In this document: in pieces, positions 24,950 to 35,917 of the stretch
How the letters are laid out: each line of letters starts with the position of its first letter
Position numbering within the stretch: position 1 is the stretch's first letter
Source: Prunella strophiata
Lineage: Eukaryota; Chordata; Aves; Passeriformes; Prunellidae
Length of the DNA stretch: 64,000 nucleotides
NCBI GenBank assembly: GCA_036583965.1
Contig: JAZBQD010000013.1
Location: forward strand, 5,620,144 to 5,684,143
Direction of reading: 5' to 3'
Program-made: the position numbers and the translations under genes
Notes under the pieces: generated by a model
Database searches by the model: none
Told to the model about the DNA's origin: nothing
Seen by the model: only the letters and a program-made list of their open reading frames with translations

Positions 24950-25210
24950 CTGTAACAAGGGTAAATTTGGCAGTGCTGCACACCCAAAGATGCTATTTAC
25001 GAGTCAGTGTGAGAAATATTTCTGCACGATTTCCTTGTGTTTTAAAACCTGAATTCTCTACGACCGTATCTCACCACTTTTGTGGTTGACACATTCAACC
25101 AGCTTTCCACCCACTTTTTGCCAGCAAGACTGAGTCTCTCTTGCTTGTAATTTTTAACTCTTTTCAAAGTAATTTTTTACTTTTGACAGATCAGCACAAT
25201 ATAATTAAGT
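24950..25210. promoter_or_regulatory. Candidate conserved non-coding element
   Basis: AT-rich but with several retained CpGs (ATTTACGAG, GCACGATT, CTACGACCG), which are normally lost in neutral methylated DNA. It contains ACTTTTGTGGTTGAC (a RUNX-type TGTGGT core) and AGATCAGCACAATATAATTA. Texture-based call. Confidence 0.3.
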
Positions 25211-26329
25211 GCATCATGCCAACATGTTAAAGCACAGTTTTCTATTAGTATTTCAAATAAAATTTTCTTTGTCTGGGCTTATAGCAGATTCTTTCTTACC
25301 CTACAAAGCACACCAAAGTTTTCAGTTTAGTTTCTCTTTCTTTCCTTCTTCAATATACTCTATAGAAAATAAAAGGTTTATTTTCTCTCCTTCTCTCTTC
25401 CCCCACCCCCAACCTCAACCCCCAATTTCTCTTTTCTAGTTTTATCATACAACTTCTCTTCCCTGCTTCTTCAGACTCACAGTAAGAAGCATTACTTGAT
25501 CACCTTGCTCTGGGTTCCTACCTCACCTCCAGAGGAGCAACAATTGGCTCCTGGGACACTTTGCTCTGTTTCCTCTCTTGGAAGACAGCCAAGGCTTACT
25601 CAATTCTCTCTTCCTCAGGTCTGCCACTCAGCCCACTAACCTATCCCTATTTTCCACCCACACTGAACAAGACATAAGGTTTCCAAACTTGTCTGGAGAG
25701 CTTATTCCCAAATTCAGCTCGTTGTCCTATAAGAGACCAGACATGAAACCAATTCCAGTGCTTAAGAGTTCCCATGATATCTCAAAGCAGGTGAAGACCA
25801 TTATTGTCAGATTCCTAGCATGCAAAAGGCTGATAGGGAGCACTGAAAGATATGGGGCAGCAAGAGACCAAATTCACTTGCAGTGGCAGTCCAGGGGAGT
25901 ATACTGAATTCAAAGGAGCAGTAAACTGAGACATTGGTTTTCCAGACTGGTCAGGGGAGGATTGGTCTTAGAGGACCTGAGGGTAATCCCCAGATTACCC
26001 TTCCCCACACTCACAGGGAGCAAATGTCACTTTGCATGGTGAAGCATGCTAGCTCGGGAGCATGCTCTATGTTTCATGTTAATGAGTATTAGTGTGGAGC
26101 CCAACTTCCTTCCCCTCTCTAATTTTTATATAATTAAGGATCAGAACAAGCATTTTGTTTCAGTCTACAAAAGTGACAGACAACAGCACTACAGAATAAC
26201 AGCAAAGAGAGAGAATGAAGTAAAAAAATGCAGGTGGTAGACACTGCTTTGGCCACTGCATGAAATGAAGGCTTGAGTGCACATTTTTGCCTGATTGCAT
26301 AGCTGTTTCTGCTGCCCATCTAATCTGCT
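25211..26329. other. Non-coding stretch, nothing recognised
   Basis: Starts with a pyrimidine-rich patch (about 25,325-25,450). A 109-codon plus-strand frame (25,578-25,907) is not recognised. Confidence 0.55.
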
Positions 26330-26890
26330 TAGAAAACTGGTTTTGAAGGATATGGTTCAGACATACCACTCGCATGGGGAGGGGGGAATGATGAGGGGAG
26401 AAAAAAAAAAGTGCTGCAGCTGCAAAAGATAAAATAGAGACAACTAATTTTCTCAGAGCTTGCAACACAACCTCTCCCCCTCCTCCACATGCAGTCACTG
26501 CACTGGCAGGATAAGCTGGAGATTCTCCAGCGTAAGCAAAGAAGGCACAATAAGGTGTGCGGGCCCTTCTCCACCCCGCTCCCCACAGGCCTTGGGGGTA
26601 CCACAGGGAGCGGAGGCTGGCAGCCCTGCTGGCAGGGAGGGGGACATTCCTCTGCCCACTCCTTCCCAGTGCATGCCCATTTTTCAGAGAGGACGTGAGA
26701 AACACACAGTGCTGGATGTTATGCCGAGACAATAATGAGCGTAAGAGAGCTGCAGACTCCTGCTGTACCAATTGGTGGCTGGGTTCTGAACTCTCATTGT
26801 GTGATCCGATTTCTCCTGTCATTCAAGCCATTTTGCAAACTCCAAGCATACGTTCATTTAAGCCATGTGTCCTGAAATCTAAACAGCTGA
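26330..26890. promoter_or_regulatory. GC-richer block plus candidate conserved element
   Basis: The left two thirds (26,460-26,700) are GC-richer than the surroundings and give overlapping open frames on both strands, the longest a 220-codon minus-strand frame without recognisable domains. The right third (26,725-26,880) is complex and repeat-free, with a CCAATTGG core and GTGTGATCCGATTTCTCC, and looks conserved. It may be an enhancer or a weak internal promoter; I do not call a gene. Confidence 0.3.
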
Positions 26891-27202
26891 AGGGGACAGA
26901 GAGAGAGGGGTAGGGAGAGAGGAGAGCCACTGGATTTCTGGTGACAGTGTCTAAAATACACATTTGCACAAGGAAGTCTCACTTTAGATCGTCACTTAGC
27001 AAAACAACTACAGCTGCTGACAGGCAAGAGGTACAGTTTCAAGTGACCATCAGACATAAAATAGGCCAAATAAATTACTGCAGTCTAAAGGGAGTGGGTG
27101 TGTGTGCTCTCACAAATGTAACAGAGATAACAAATGGATTACCACTGGGTGACCCAATGTCAAGATTAGCAGCCCCAGTTCTTATTTCAGTTACACCGTA
27201 GC

Positions 27203-27285
27203 AATGACATTACCCAAGATCTAGCAGAAGCGAAACTGAAATCAGAGTCCAACCCAGGATGTCAGAGAGGCAGCTGCTTTAGTTT
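27203..27285. mobile_element. Possible MIR-like SINE core fragment
   Basis: ACATTACCCAAGATCTAGCA, then CTGAAATCAGAGTCCAACCC and a trailing GCAGCTGCTTTAG follow the block order of the MIR core and its downstream part (old, many substitutions). Suggestive only. Confidence 0.3.
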
Positions 27286-30200
27286 TTTAATGCCTAGAAT
27301 TTCAACCCAGTTTGCTTTGTCTCAAGAGCCTAAACTGCCTCTGGCAGAAGGGGCAGCAGCCTTTGCCAGCTACCACGTGATCTGCAGGGATGTTTTCTAA
27401 ATGGAATTTTTTTTTTTTTTTTGGCATGGGGTTGGGGGAGAGGAAGTAGGGGCTGTTAGTGATAGAGGCAGACAGCAAGAGAAGTATTTTGGCATGTTTT
27501 GTCTCTTCCCTCAAAGGTATTTTGTCTCTTTATTTCCATTCTGTGCCCATACATAGAGTTACCCTCTCCTCTGTACTCTCCTACACATGCAGCCATGTTT
27601 TCTTTGAAAGAATCAAGAAGGCCAGTTCTGGCTTTTGTGGGGTCTTTGAGGAGACATTGTGTGAGTGGGTACTCCATCACTGAAGTAAAATACAAGGAGT
27701 TTTTAATATATAAAAATAATTTTAAGCTTTCCAAATAGTAATTGCTTATGGAAATTAAACATCTGCTTACAATAAACTCCCCAAACAAATGAGAACATAG
27801 TTTCAGTCTCACTGAAATGCTTTCCCTTGCTAATTGCTAAGAATACAATTTTCCTGTCTTTTACAATGGCAATTTCATTAGTTCTCCAGTTATCCCAATA
27901 TTTCAGTCCTTTTTCTTTCACAACAGAATGAAAAAGGTCTGATTCCCATCTCCAACGCAACTTTCAGAGTCCTGCAAAACCAAGTGAGAAACTGGCAATT
28001 ACCAGGAACCAGGGAAAGCCCTCAGGGCAGGGACTGACAACGTGGGTTGCAGAGTCCACCTGCACACCTTTTCTTACCACATCACCCACAGCCCCCTCCG
28101 AGTCTGCCGAGTTTTCACAAGTACTGTACTACAGACTACACCCCACTGTGGCAACTGGGTGCTGGAAGTGCAAAGAGGAGCTGAAATGCTGATAACCCAC
28201 GCGAATGCTTAGAATAGCAGGTGCCAGGGGGAGAGAAGGGGGCCACCAGCTGAATTTGCATCACACAAGGAAATAAGTCAGTTGGGCAAAAGCCCCATAT
28301 GTCTGCTTGGGAATGAAGAGCTAAAAGGGCTTTCACTGCTTGGAGAACTGCAGATCTCCTCCAGCTTCTTATCTCACTGCTCTGCAACTTGGTGCAGAAG
28401 CAGACAGAAAAGATTTCAAAACCTCACAGTACTTTTTACTATACAAGAAAAGCAACTAGTCCTTTGCATGAATATGCTTTCTGCATTTAAGAATCAAAAA
28501 GCACTTAGCTACAGTACTTGCCCTCTATCCACTTAAGGGATGAAAGACCCAGCCTAGTTTGCTCGAGGTCAAATAGCAAGTTCAGCAGCAAGAGATGACA
28601 AGGGCTCGGGTACATCCAAATCCCATTGTACCCCTTAGACTGAAGAGATGTTAAACACCCTCATGGCATCAAGAATGACTAATGCCCTCCCAGGTCAGCT
28701 TGTGATACAGAACTGGAACTCACACATCTCCTTCCTCTTGCCTCCCACTCCAGTACTGTTGCAGAGCCCACGTGATAAGATTTTCCTAATCAGCAATTAA
28801 ATAGTTAATGCTTCCATTACAGCAGATGGAACAGGAGTTGCTGCAGGGAAGGTATGCAGAGGGAAGGAGGAGAAAAGAGACAGCAAGGAGGAAAAAACAG
28901 AGAAACAATCCTAAAGGAAAAGCAGTTTTCCCACTAAAAGGAGTGATTAGTTGACTAGACAACATAACCCTTAAGACTTTGTCTAGACTAGGATAAAATG
29001 TTATATTGTTGAAGGTGTTTGAGAGGTATAGTGTAGGTAAGGCTCATGGCCTTTGAGGATGTGGTAACCAAGGAAGAGACTAATTAGGACATGTTCACTA
29101 ACATGTCTTAATGTTCCATGTTTAAATCCTTGCCCAAGAACTCAAGGCTATGCAAAGCAAAGGTCTCATGCTGTTCTAATGATTGTAAAAGCAAAGCTAT
29201 GACAGTGCAAAAAAGTCAGAATGGTGAGGAATTGCTGAAGTCTCACATCCCCCATTTTACTTACGCTCATTGAATGCCTGGGAGCATTTGCATCTTAAAA
29301 TATTCACCAGTATTTTACCAGACAACCTACTATGACATTTTTCCTCTAAAAATCTAATCAAAGGCCTAAATGCCAATAGTAAAAGAGACCACAGGCTAAC
29401 AGCCTACACTCCTATGAAAGCTTATCCTTTTGCTCCAGTGTTTGCACATGCAGATTTTGGAAGGAGGGCATGAGAGAAAAAGAAGACAGGACTATGAAGA
29501 GTGTGCCCAAGGCTTCAGCAAAACCATCATTTTGATAATCCATTACCAGGTTTGTAATTAAAATCAAATCCCACCTCACTAGGACAGCCCGATGGATCCA
29601 CACAGACCTTGTTCTGAGAGTTGTTACACCAAATATTAGGAGAATCACAAATGCTGAAGCTTCTTCTTAACCCTTCCAGCAGTATTTCAGGAACCACCTG
29701 TCAGTCTGAAAAACTGATCACTTTTCTCCCAGCTTGTTGCAGGCTCTAGGTGTGCCCCTAACTAAATAGGCTTACCACTTAAAAGCTTAATTACACCTGT
29801 GGCTTAAACCTTATCCCAGACAGCACTTGGGAGCATTTAGATTTGGGTGTTTCAGGTGTGAGACTGGGGCCTGCATTCACAAAGAGAGTAAGAAGTCAGA
29901 GTAGGAGGCCCTGGTAAAAGTAGGCAGTACACTGGGGAGCAGGGGGTAAAGAAGAAAGAAGTGCTTTTTCCATTTTGATCACATTTAACTATATTTACAT
30001 TTCCACAGTTGGGCTTGAGTAATGTCCACCTCCTTGTTTGTGACTAAGGACAGGTATTAGAGTCTCAGATTTCTTTTCCACAACAAAAAGATCAAAGTTT
30101 GAGCCACTTGTGCAACTTGGGTGTTTACAGTGAACTGGTCTAATCGCATGGCAAGCCCTCCCTCCCGTTATCAGTCTCACACTGAGCCAAGCTCCTTCAT

Positions 30201-31138
30201 TCCATGAGCACCAGGGAGGACTGAGAGGAGAGAGGGCTCACGTCTGGTGTGGATTATAACTCACCATCCCTTCTATCTACTCTAACATGGCAACTAAACT
30301 ACAGTGTGCAAGGGAAAGGTTTAACATGTTCAGCTAAATATTCACTTGGGATGTGCTCTGCAGGGCTGACAAAGCATTTCCAGGTTGTATTTTTAAAGAA
30401 ACTTTCTAAAAAGCAAGCAACTACTGTGTGAAGAACCAGAATGAAAGACAAGGCTCCATTCACTGCTCTTCTCAGTATTGCCTAGGTAGTACAGGCTCAT
30501 GGTGCATCTTATTGTCAAAGGAAATCAGTGCTGCCTTGTCCAAAGTTACTGGCAAAAGAAAAATAAAGAAGTACAGCACAGTAGAAGTCCATGCAGACAA
30601 GCCTCCACATTCCTAATCTCATTTTGTCTCATGCAAAGGACACACAAACTTTCTTGGTCTTCGTTTTGTAAGCTATGAAATGGAGCTAAATTTTAGGGTT
30701 TTGTGAAATGGTTTTTAATTAATAATTGCAAAGCACACATCTTCAGATGAAAGGTATCATATAAATATTAATGAGCTCAGACTACTGGCAGTATGCGTGT
30801 CTCTTAGGAATCGTAAGCACCATGGATGGATCAAAGAGGACATGTAGCTCTAAGAGACAGAGTGGTGGGAGTAGTCTCTGTCTTTTACTGTATTTTAAAG
30901 TAGATCCTCAAGACTGTTGTGGATATACCCTATCAAGTTACAGCAGCTTTCAATTAAAATGACATTTTATCCTTAGGCAAAATTCCACCGTGCACCTTTT
31001 AATATTAGCAGGGCACATTTTCACTCATGTAGATATTTCTTCTACATACATGCATTACTAGATCTTTGTAAATAGGGGTCAAACCAACTGGGAAATAGGA
31101 ATTTTACCTTCATTTTCATCAAAATAAATACCCCTTAC
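27286..31138. other. Non-coding stretch, mostly unremarkable
   Basis: AT-rich. A T run lies near 27,409-27,422. Apart from the possible SINE trace at 28.5 kb I see no repeat, RNA or gene; frames up to 118 codons overlap on opposite strands. Confidence 0.55.
28531..28630. mobile_element. Possible MIR-like SINE core fragment
   Basis: TTGCTCGAGGTCAAATAGCA followed by GTTCAGCAGCAAGAG resembles the MIR/CORE-SINE segment (TTGCCCAAGGTCACACAGCA then a GTGGCAGAGC block). Similar weak echoes occur at 18,862-18,930, 27,203-27,280, 51,541-51,640 and 52,620-52,710. Individually each is near noise; their recurrence is the point. Confidence 0.3.
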
Positions 31139-31290
31139 CTAGTTACATTGCTGAAAAACTTCCAGCTCCACTGCAGTGCCGTGACAAGAAGTAGGATGAG
31201 GATGTGGCAGTTGTTTGCTTCGCGGTGCTCTTAGCTCAGTCTGGCAGCACTTCAGACATGGAGCTGTCCTTTGAATGAATATGGCAGCAA
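31139..31290 (-). other. Candidate alternative first exon, minus strand
   Basis: Reading leftwards from the small CpG island, the minus strand ends in CAATGTAACTAG followed by GTAAGGGG, a strong 5' splice site. A second, weaker donor (AAG|GTAAAA) lies about 30 bases further. The segment has short ATG frames that stop quickly (for example an ATG near 31,260 followed by six codons and a stop), so it would be untranslated. The start is inferred from the island edge. No cDNA evidence is available, and a donor of this strength can occur by chance. Confidence 0.3.
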
Positions 31291-31545
31291 ATGCCGCACG
31301 GCGAAGGCGCCGCTTCTGCTCCCCTGAGCAGGGGCAGCACAGAACGTGGCTACGGACACGGCGGGGAGCGGAGCGAGCCCCTCCGGGGGCCGTGCGCGGG
31401 CATGTCGGTGCAGCGAGGAGCCGCGGCGCAGCGGCCTGCGGAGCGAGCGGCTGCCCTGCCGGCCAGGCACGCCGGGGAGGAGGCTCGCAGCCGCCTCAGG
31501 AATGCGGGATGGCCGCAGGCCTCAGCAGTGTTTTCCAAAGAGCTG
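31255..31545. promoter_or_regulatory. Small CpG-rich island, possible alternative or bidirectional promoter
   Basis: A roughly 290-base GC-rich, CpG-dense block stands out sharply in AT-rich DNA. Frames open on both strands (about 60-117 codons) are those expected from composition and match no recognised domain. The minus-strand side has a strong donor (TAG|GTAAGG) at 31,139; plus-strand exon-like segments lie at 33,018-33,100 and 35,881-35,917. It may be an internal alternative promoter of the minus-strand gene, the start of a plus-strand non-coding RNA, or both. Confidence 0.5.
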
Positions 31546-33017
31546 CTTAGGTTTGTTTCTCTTAGGGTCCGGCAAGCCTGTGCTTTTTTGTTATTGGGGG
31601 TGGCGGTGGGGAATGAGGGAGAGTTGCCTTGTTGGGGTTTTTAAAAATACATCAGAAGGCAACAGGGAGCAAAGATATTTCTTTGCCTGAGGAAAATTCA
31701 GTTTTATCAGCTGCCTTCCTACCTTCGTCCGGCTGTAAGACACCATGGACAGCTTTCTGCCTATTTCTCTGCGGCCAGGCGTCCTAAATGCTTTGTGAGC
31801 CTGACACGTGGCCAGCCAGGGGATCTACAGCAACTTGCCTCCAGTCTGGGGCTGCATTTCATTTCCTCAGCAGAGTCAGACCAGTGGCCTTGTCCTGCTC
31901 ACCTCAGGCACACTTCCATAAGCTCTGCTCTCTGCAGTTGCTGCTAAGCTAGTGCTGTAGCTGCCTCTGGTTTTGTCTACACTGGAGCAACTGGGACTGA
32001 TTGCTTAGTGCTGGTATTAAGAACAAAAATCGGATGGTGTAAGCACACTCAGTGCTTGTAATTGTGTCCCTGAGGTGCTCAGAGGGAGCATAACAAAGAG
32101 ATGGCATTAAGAGGCCTTACCACTTCTTTGGCAAAAGAGATTGAAATTTGGAAGATGCTCAGAATAAATAACACCTTGATAGTTCAGAAAAAAAAAAAAA
32201 ATCCCCAGAAATTAATTTCCTCCTGTGTTGCCAATTGAAGATGGGGTGTTCACAACCCAGTGAGTGGTGTCCAAAACAACGGTCTAATAACTTGGATCTA
32301 ATTGCTGTGCTTAGTGCTAAAAGATATGATCGAAAATGTAACTGTGTTTTGATACCAAATAACATAAATCTGGACACCATGCCAACAATTTTTAGACAAG
32401 GAACCATGAACCCTAACCAGAAAGATTGGGAGGTTAATTTCTTCCCCAGCCACCCCAGGGAATTTTACACCTCTGTATGAATAATGTTTTCATAGCAAAC
32501 CCAGGCATCAGTCCTAGCAAATACCTCTCTGTAAACTCTAGCCCAAAAGAATCACTTTGGAAAAGGTCATACCACCTCCTGTTCCCAGAATTAAGTTAAT
32601 TAGCACTTGTCCCTCTCTGTATAAGGTCAGGGATCCTCCCACAAAGAAGGTACACAACCAGATTGTTAAAAGATGTACATATGCCCTCTTAAGCAAACAG
32701 GCTTCTCTGCAGTATCACTAAGATTCCCTCTGGTCATCCCCGTAGAACTCCCAATTGGAAGGGAAGCAGGCTGGGAGATCAGTGTAACCAGTGCTTTGCC
32801 AGGTACAAGGAGCACAGAGCACACCAATAGGAGTGCTGATATTTTAGTACTAGGTAGTGATCTCTCCATCTGGATGATTTTTATTAGGTTCAGCATCAGC
32901 CTTCATGTAGAATGAAATATTTGAACTATGGGAATGTTTTCTCATTGAAGTTGAAAGATTTGCCATGCATTTCCCCCTATGACACACCTTTTTCTTATTT
33001 CTTCTTATTCCATCCAG
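31546..33017. other. Non-coding stretch right of the small island
   Basis: Composition falls back to AT-rich. A GCT|GTAAGA donor-like site at about 31,734 could end a plus-strand first exon from the island. Otherwise nothing recognised. Confidence 0.45.
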
Positions 33018-33100
33018 GTATCTGTGATACATAGATTATAGAAGTATTTCACTTCTCCTCCATGTGACCACCTACATGCATTGACAGAAAGCAAATCCAG
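33018..33100 (+). other. Candidate internal non-coding exon, plus strand
   Basis: A long pyrimidine tract from about 32,988 ends in CATCCAG at 33,017, an excellent 3' splice site. A CAG|GTAAGA donor follows at 33,100. The 83 bases between have stops in all three frames, so any exon here would be non-coding or UTR. It lies 1.5 kb right of the small CpG island, in the order expected for a plus-strand transcript from it. This is inference from two good splice signals only. Confidence 0.3.
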
Positions 33101-35880
33101 GTAAGACCTGCTATCAGTTATATCTGGGTGCAACTGAAGTTTGATCAGCAATGAAGGTCAACACATTGCTCTGTATTTTCTGTCCGCAAAAATGTTACAC
33201 AGTGCACTTACTGAAAGAGGTTTAAAAATAGCCTAGCCCACACGGTTCTTGGGCACAGAAATTTTGTCAAAGGTTGCCTGCCACAGAACTCAATTGCTGA
33301 TTTACAGCAGTAGTTTAGGAACAGAAACCCAGGCCCAAGTGTTTAATTACCAACATTCCCATTCTAATCTAACACAGCACAAAGGGTGTAGGATGCTAAA
33401 CCCCCCCTTCTGCCAGCCAGCCATGGCTGCTTGCTCTGAGCACAGCCTCGAACCTGCTAAGCAAGAAAGGATTACACCAAGGACAACAGCCTCCAGTTCC
33501 CTGGAGAGAGCACTCCTTTGCAGGCTCATAAAAAAAGGGTTCAGAGACTATTTGTGTCAACTCCCTAAACCACAGACCACAACTAGCCCTCCCTCTGAAG
33601 CACTTGCATGCTGCTCCTTGCAAAGCTGGAGCAAGATATGTTGGCATCCAGATCAGCGTCTTTGGGGGCCCACCCATCCCTCTTGGTCTCCTTCCATCCC
33701 TTATCACAGACCTGCAGACCCTCTCCCTGGGCAGCAGCAGAAACTGGGGTGTATTTGCCTCCAGGTTTGGCACCCTTCTGTTTCACCATCTCCCTGTTCT
33801 TCTGACCCAGGGTGCAGCCTGCCCACCCTGCTGGGTCCCCTGATACCAAGAGGGACATAATATGTAGAGAATCACGAGTAAGAAATGTAAACTGACAACT
33901 TTGGCATTTGAAACAAAAGGGGATTTAGGATGCACTTAGCATTTCAGCTTTAAAGTTTAAGATAAACGAGGCAAAACTGAACTGTAGAAAAGGAATGGCT
34001 TATGGGCAGCTCAGACTTGTCCTAGACTTTCAAGCCAGTCATTTCCCATAAATACTCATGATTTCAAACATAAGAAAGGGGGAGAGGAGACAAAACAAAC
34101 TGAGTCAACTGCTTACTGCCTTTCTGATTCAGACACCTCAGCAGACATAGGACAGAAATTATTCTAGGAAAAAGTTCCTTTTTATGTATCTGGGACAGCC
34201 CCCAAAATTTTTACCAGAGGGGAAGAAGAGGACAAGAACTAAACTGCAAACCTGTCCGCACCCTAGCAGGAATTCACCCATTTTTCACCTCCCACAGGTA
34301 TCATTAGCATGCTACTGAGAGCAGAAAAAAAGCAGCTAAGATCAAACACAAGCTAGTAACAAAGCTCTTCCTCTTGTCATCCTGCGATGGGCCAGAATTT
34401 CTGGCTGGAGCTTTTCTTTCCCTGAAAGGCTGGGCTAGTTCAGAGTCCCTTTTAAAAGAAGTGCCACACTATGAACGTGCTACAGCTGCGACACAGAAAG
34501 TGCAGAAGGCAGGAAGTCTGACGTTCACACCAACCTCAGCCCCTTCACTCACACCTCTTTTCAAATAGCTTTAGCACATGGAGCCCACATTTTCACGTTC
34601 TCAGAACTAGCTTTATCTATCACACTGCAAGTTTAAGAGAAATTTTTGAAATAAGTCTCTTTTTCCACACTCAAAGACTCACTCAGCTGGGAGCAACTTT
34701 TAAATTGTTTCTGTAAACTGTTCTCCTCTCTGATTTTTGCAATAAGTTGCCACACTCCCCTTTAAAATAGTATATGTAATTTTTAAAAAATAAAATACAG
34801 ATTGAAACACCATACCAACTGTTGTCACAGTCCAAAAATGTCTGGATTTTCAAACTTAAGTCCACCACTGTGTAAAAAGGCCACACACATGTAAGTGTCA
34901 ATCAGGCTCAGTGGCAAAACAGAGGGACCCAGGCTGAGCCTGCAGAATGGCACAAACTTTCCTGGACAGAAAAAGAGTGCCAGTTCTTACCCATCTGGAA
35001 TAATCTCTGCATTTTTCAATGCAGACTTTTGGAATTTGACCTCAAGAAGCCAGGTGCTTGATTTTTGCATCTCCTGCTCTGCTGTGTTTTGTGACAGAAC
35101 AGGAGGAGAAAGAAATAAGAAAAGTGTATTATTTTCAAGGCTACACCTTAATTACACCTAATATTACCATAGTGACTGTTTTTTCAGGCAACTCAAATGG
35201 CCTGTTCTGTGCCCAAAAATTCTGTAGCTGATCCTCTGCATTTTTAACAGAAACACTATCTCCATTCCCCTCCTCTCAGCATCAGGATTAAAATTAAGTA
35301 ACATTCAAAGTATTTGTGGGAAATTGCAAACAAATGGGTAGTAAAGCCTGGAGGTTGCTTGGCAGCAGAAATTAGCTATGGCAAGTAACTCAGTGAGGGC
35401 AACAAAACCCAGTGTTTCCAGCATTTGGACACTCAGCAAAAGACTGATGGGTGAGGGGAAAGGGCCAACCCCACATGATAGTGCCAGGTCTCAAGTACTA
35501 TTTTGAATCAGGTAAACTAATATCTCCTGTACCTGTTCCAAACCACAGAGTAATGCATGGTCTCTGTCTGCAAAGTCTGCTGGCTGCCCCCTCTGGAAGT
35601 AGCATCTATCTTGGTGAAGATCTTGTATTTTCTCTTGGTCTCTGGAAAAGGATCCCAAACAAGTGGCAGGGACACGGGGGTTTGGAAGCCTTTGCATGTT
35701 TATCTTTACTGATAAGGCTGCAATCCTTGCTGCAAGCACATCAGCCTGTGTCTGCAGCAAAACCTTATTCCAGTGGATGCCTGCCTTGAAATAGGCTTCC
35801 TTGGGACTGGGCAATGCCTTTAACCCCTTAATGCCCCATCTAAAGAAGTCTTAGTGTAGATTTCTTTTTCTTGCTTGAAG
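33101..35880. other. Non-coding stretch, nothing recognised
   Basis: Includes a 203-codon plus-strand frame (33,249-33,860) overlapped by a 125-codon minus-strand frame. Both are Cys/Ser/Pro-rich with no domain, and I do not call either. Confidence 0.55.
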
Positions 35881-35917
35881 ATGCATCATGTTTTCATACA
35901 ATTTAAAAAACAAGCAG
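35881..35917 (+). other. Candidate 37-base microexon, plus strand
   Basis: A pyrimidine-rich tract ending TTGCTTGAAG at 35,880 is followed by 37 bases that begin with ATG and end in CAG, then GTAAGT, an exact 5' splice consensus. Frame 1 is open (MHHVFIQFKKQA plus one base). It could be an internal exon of a plus-strand transcript that also uses 33,018-33,100, or a chance arrangement. The peptide is not recognised. Confidence 0.25.

Noticed and set aside
26160..26822. 220-codon minus-strand frame
   Set aside because: No recognisable domain; crosses a T-rich run as poly-Phe; opposed by open frames on the plus strand; no promoter evidence.
33249..33860. 203-codon plus-strand frame
   Set aside because: Ser/Pro/Cys-rich without domain, opposed by a 125-codon minus-strand frame; no splice or promoter context of its own.
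35578..35610. CTCF-like word GCTGCCCCCTCTGG
   Set aside because: One base out of register with the CTCF core and isolated; too weak to list.
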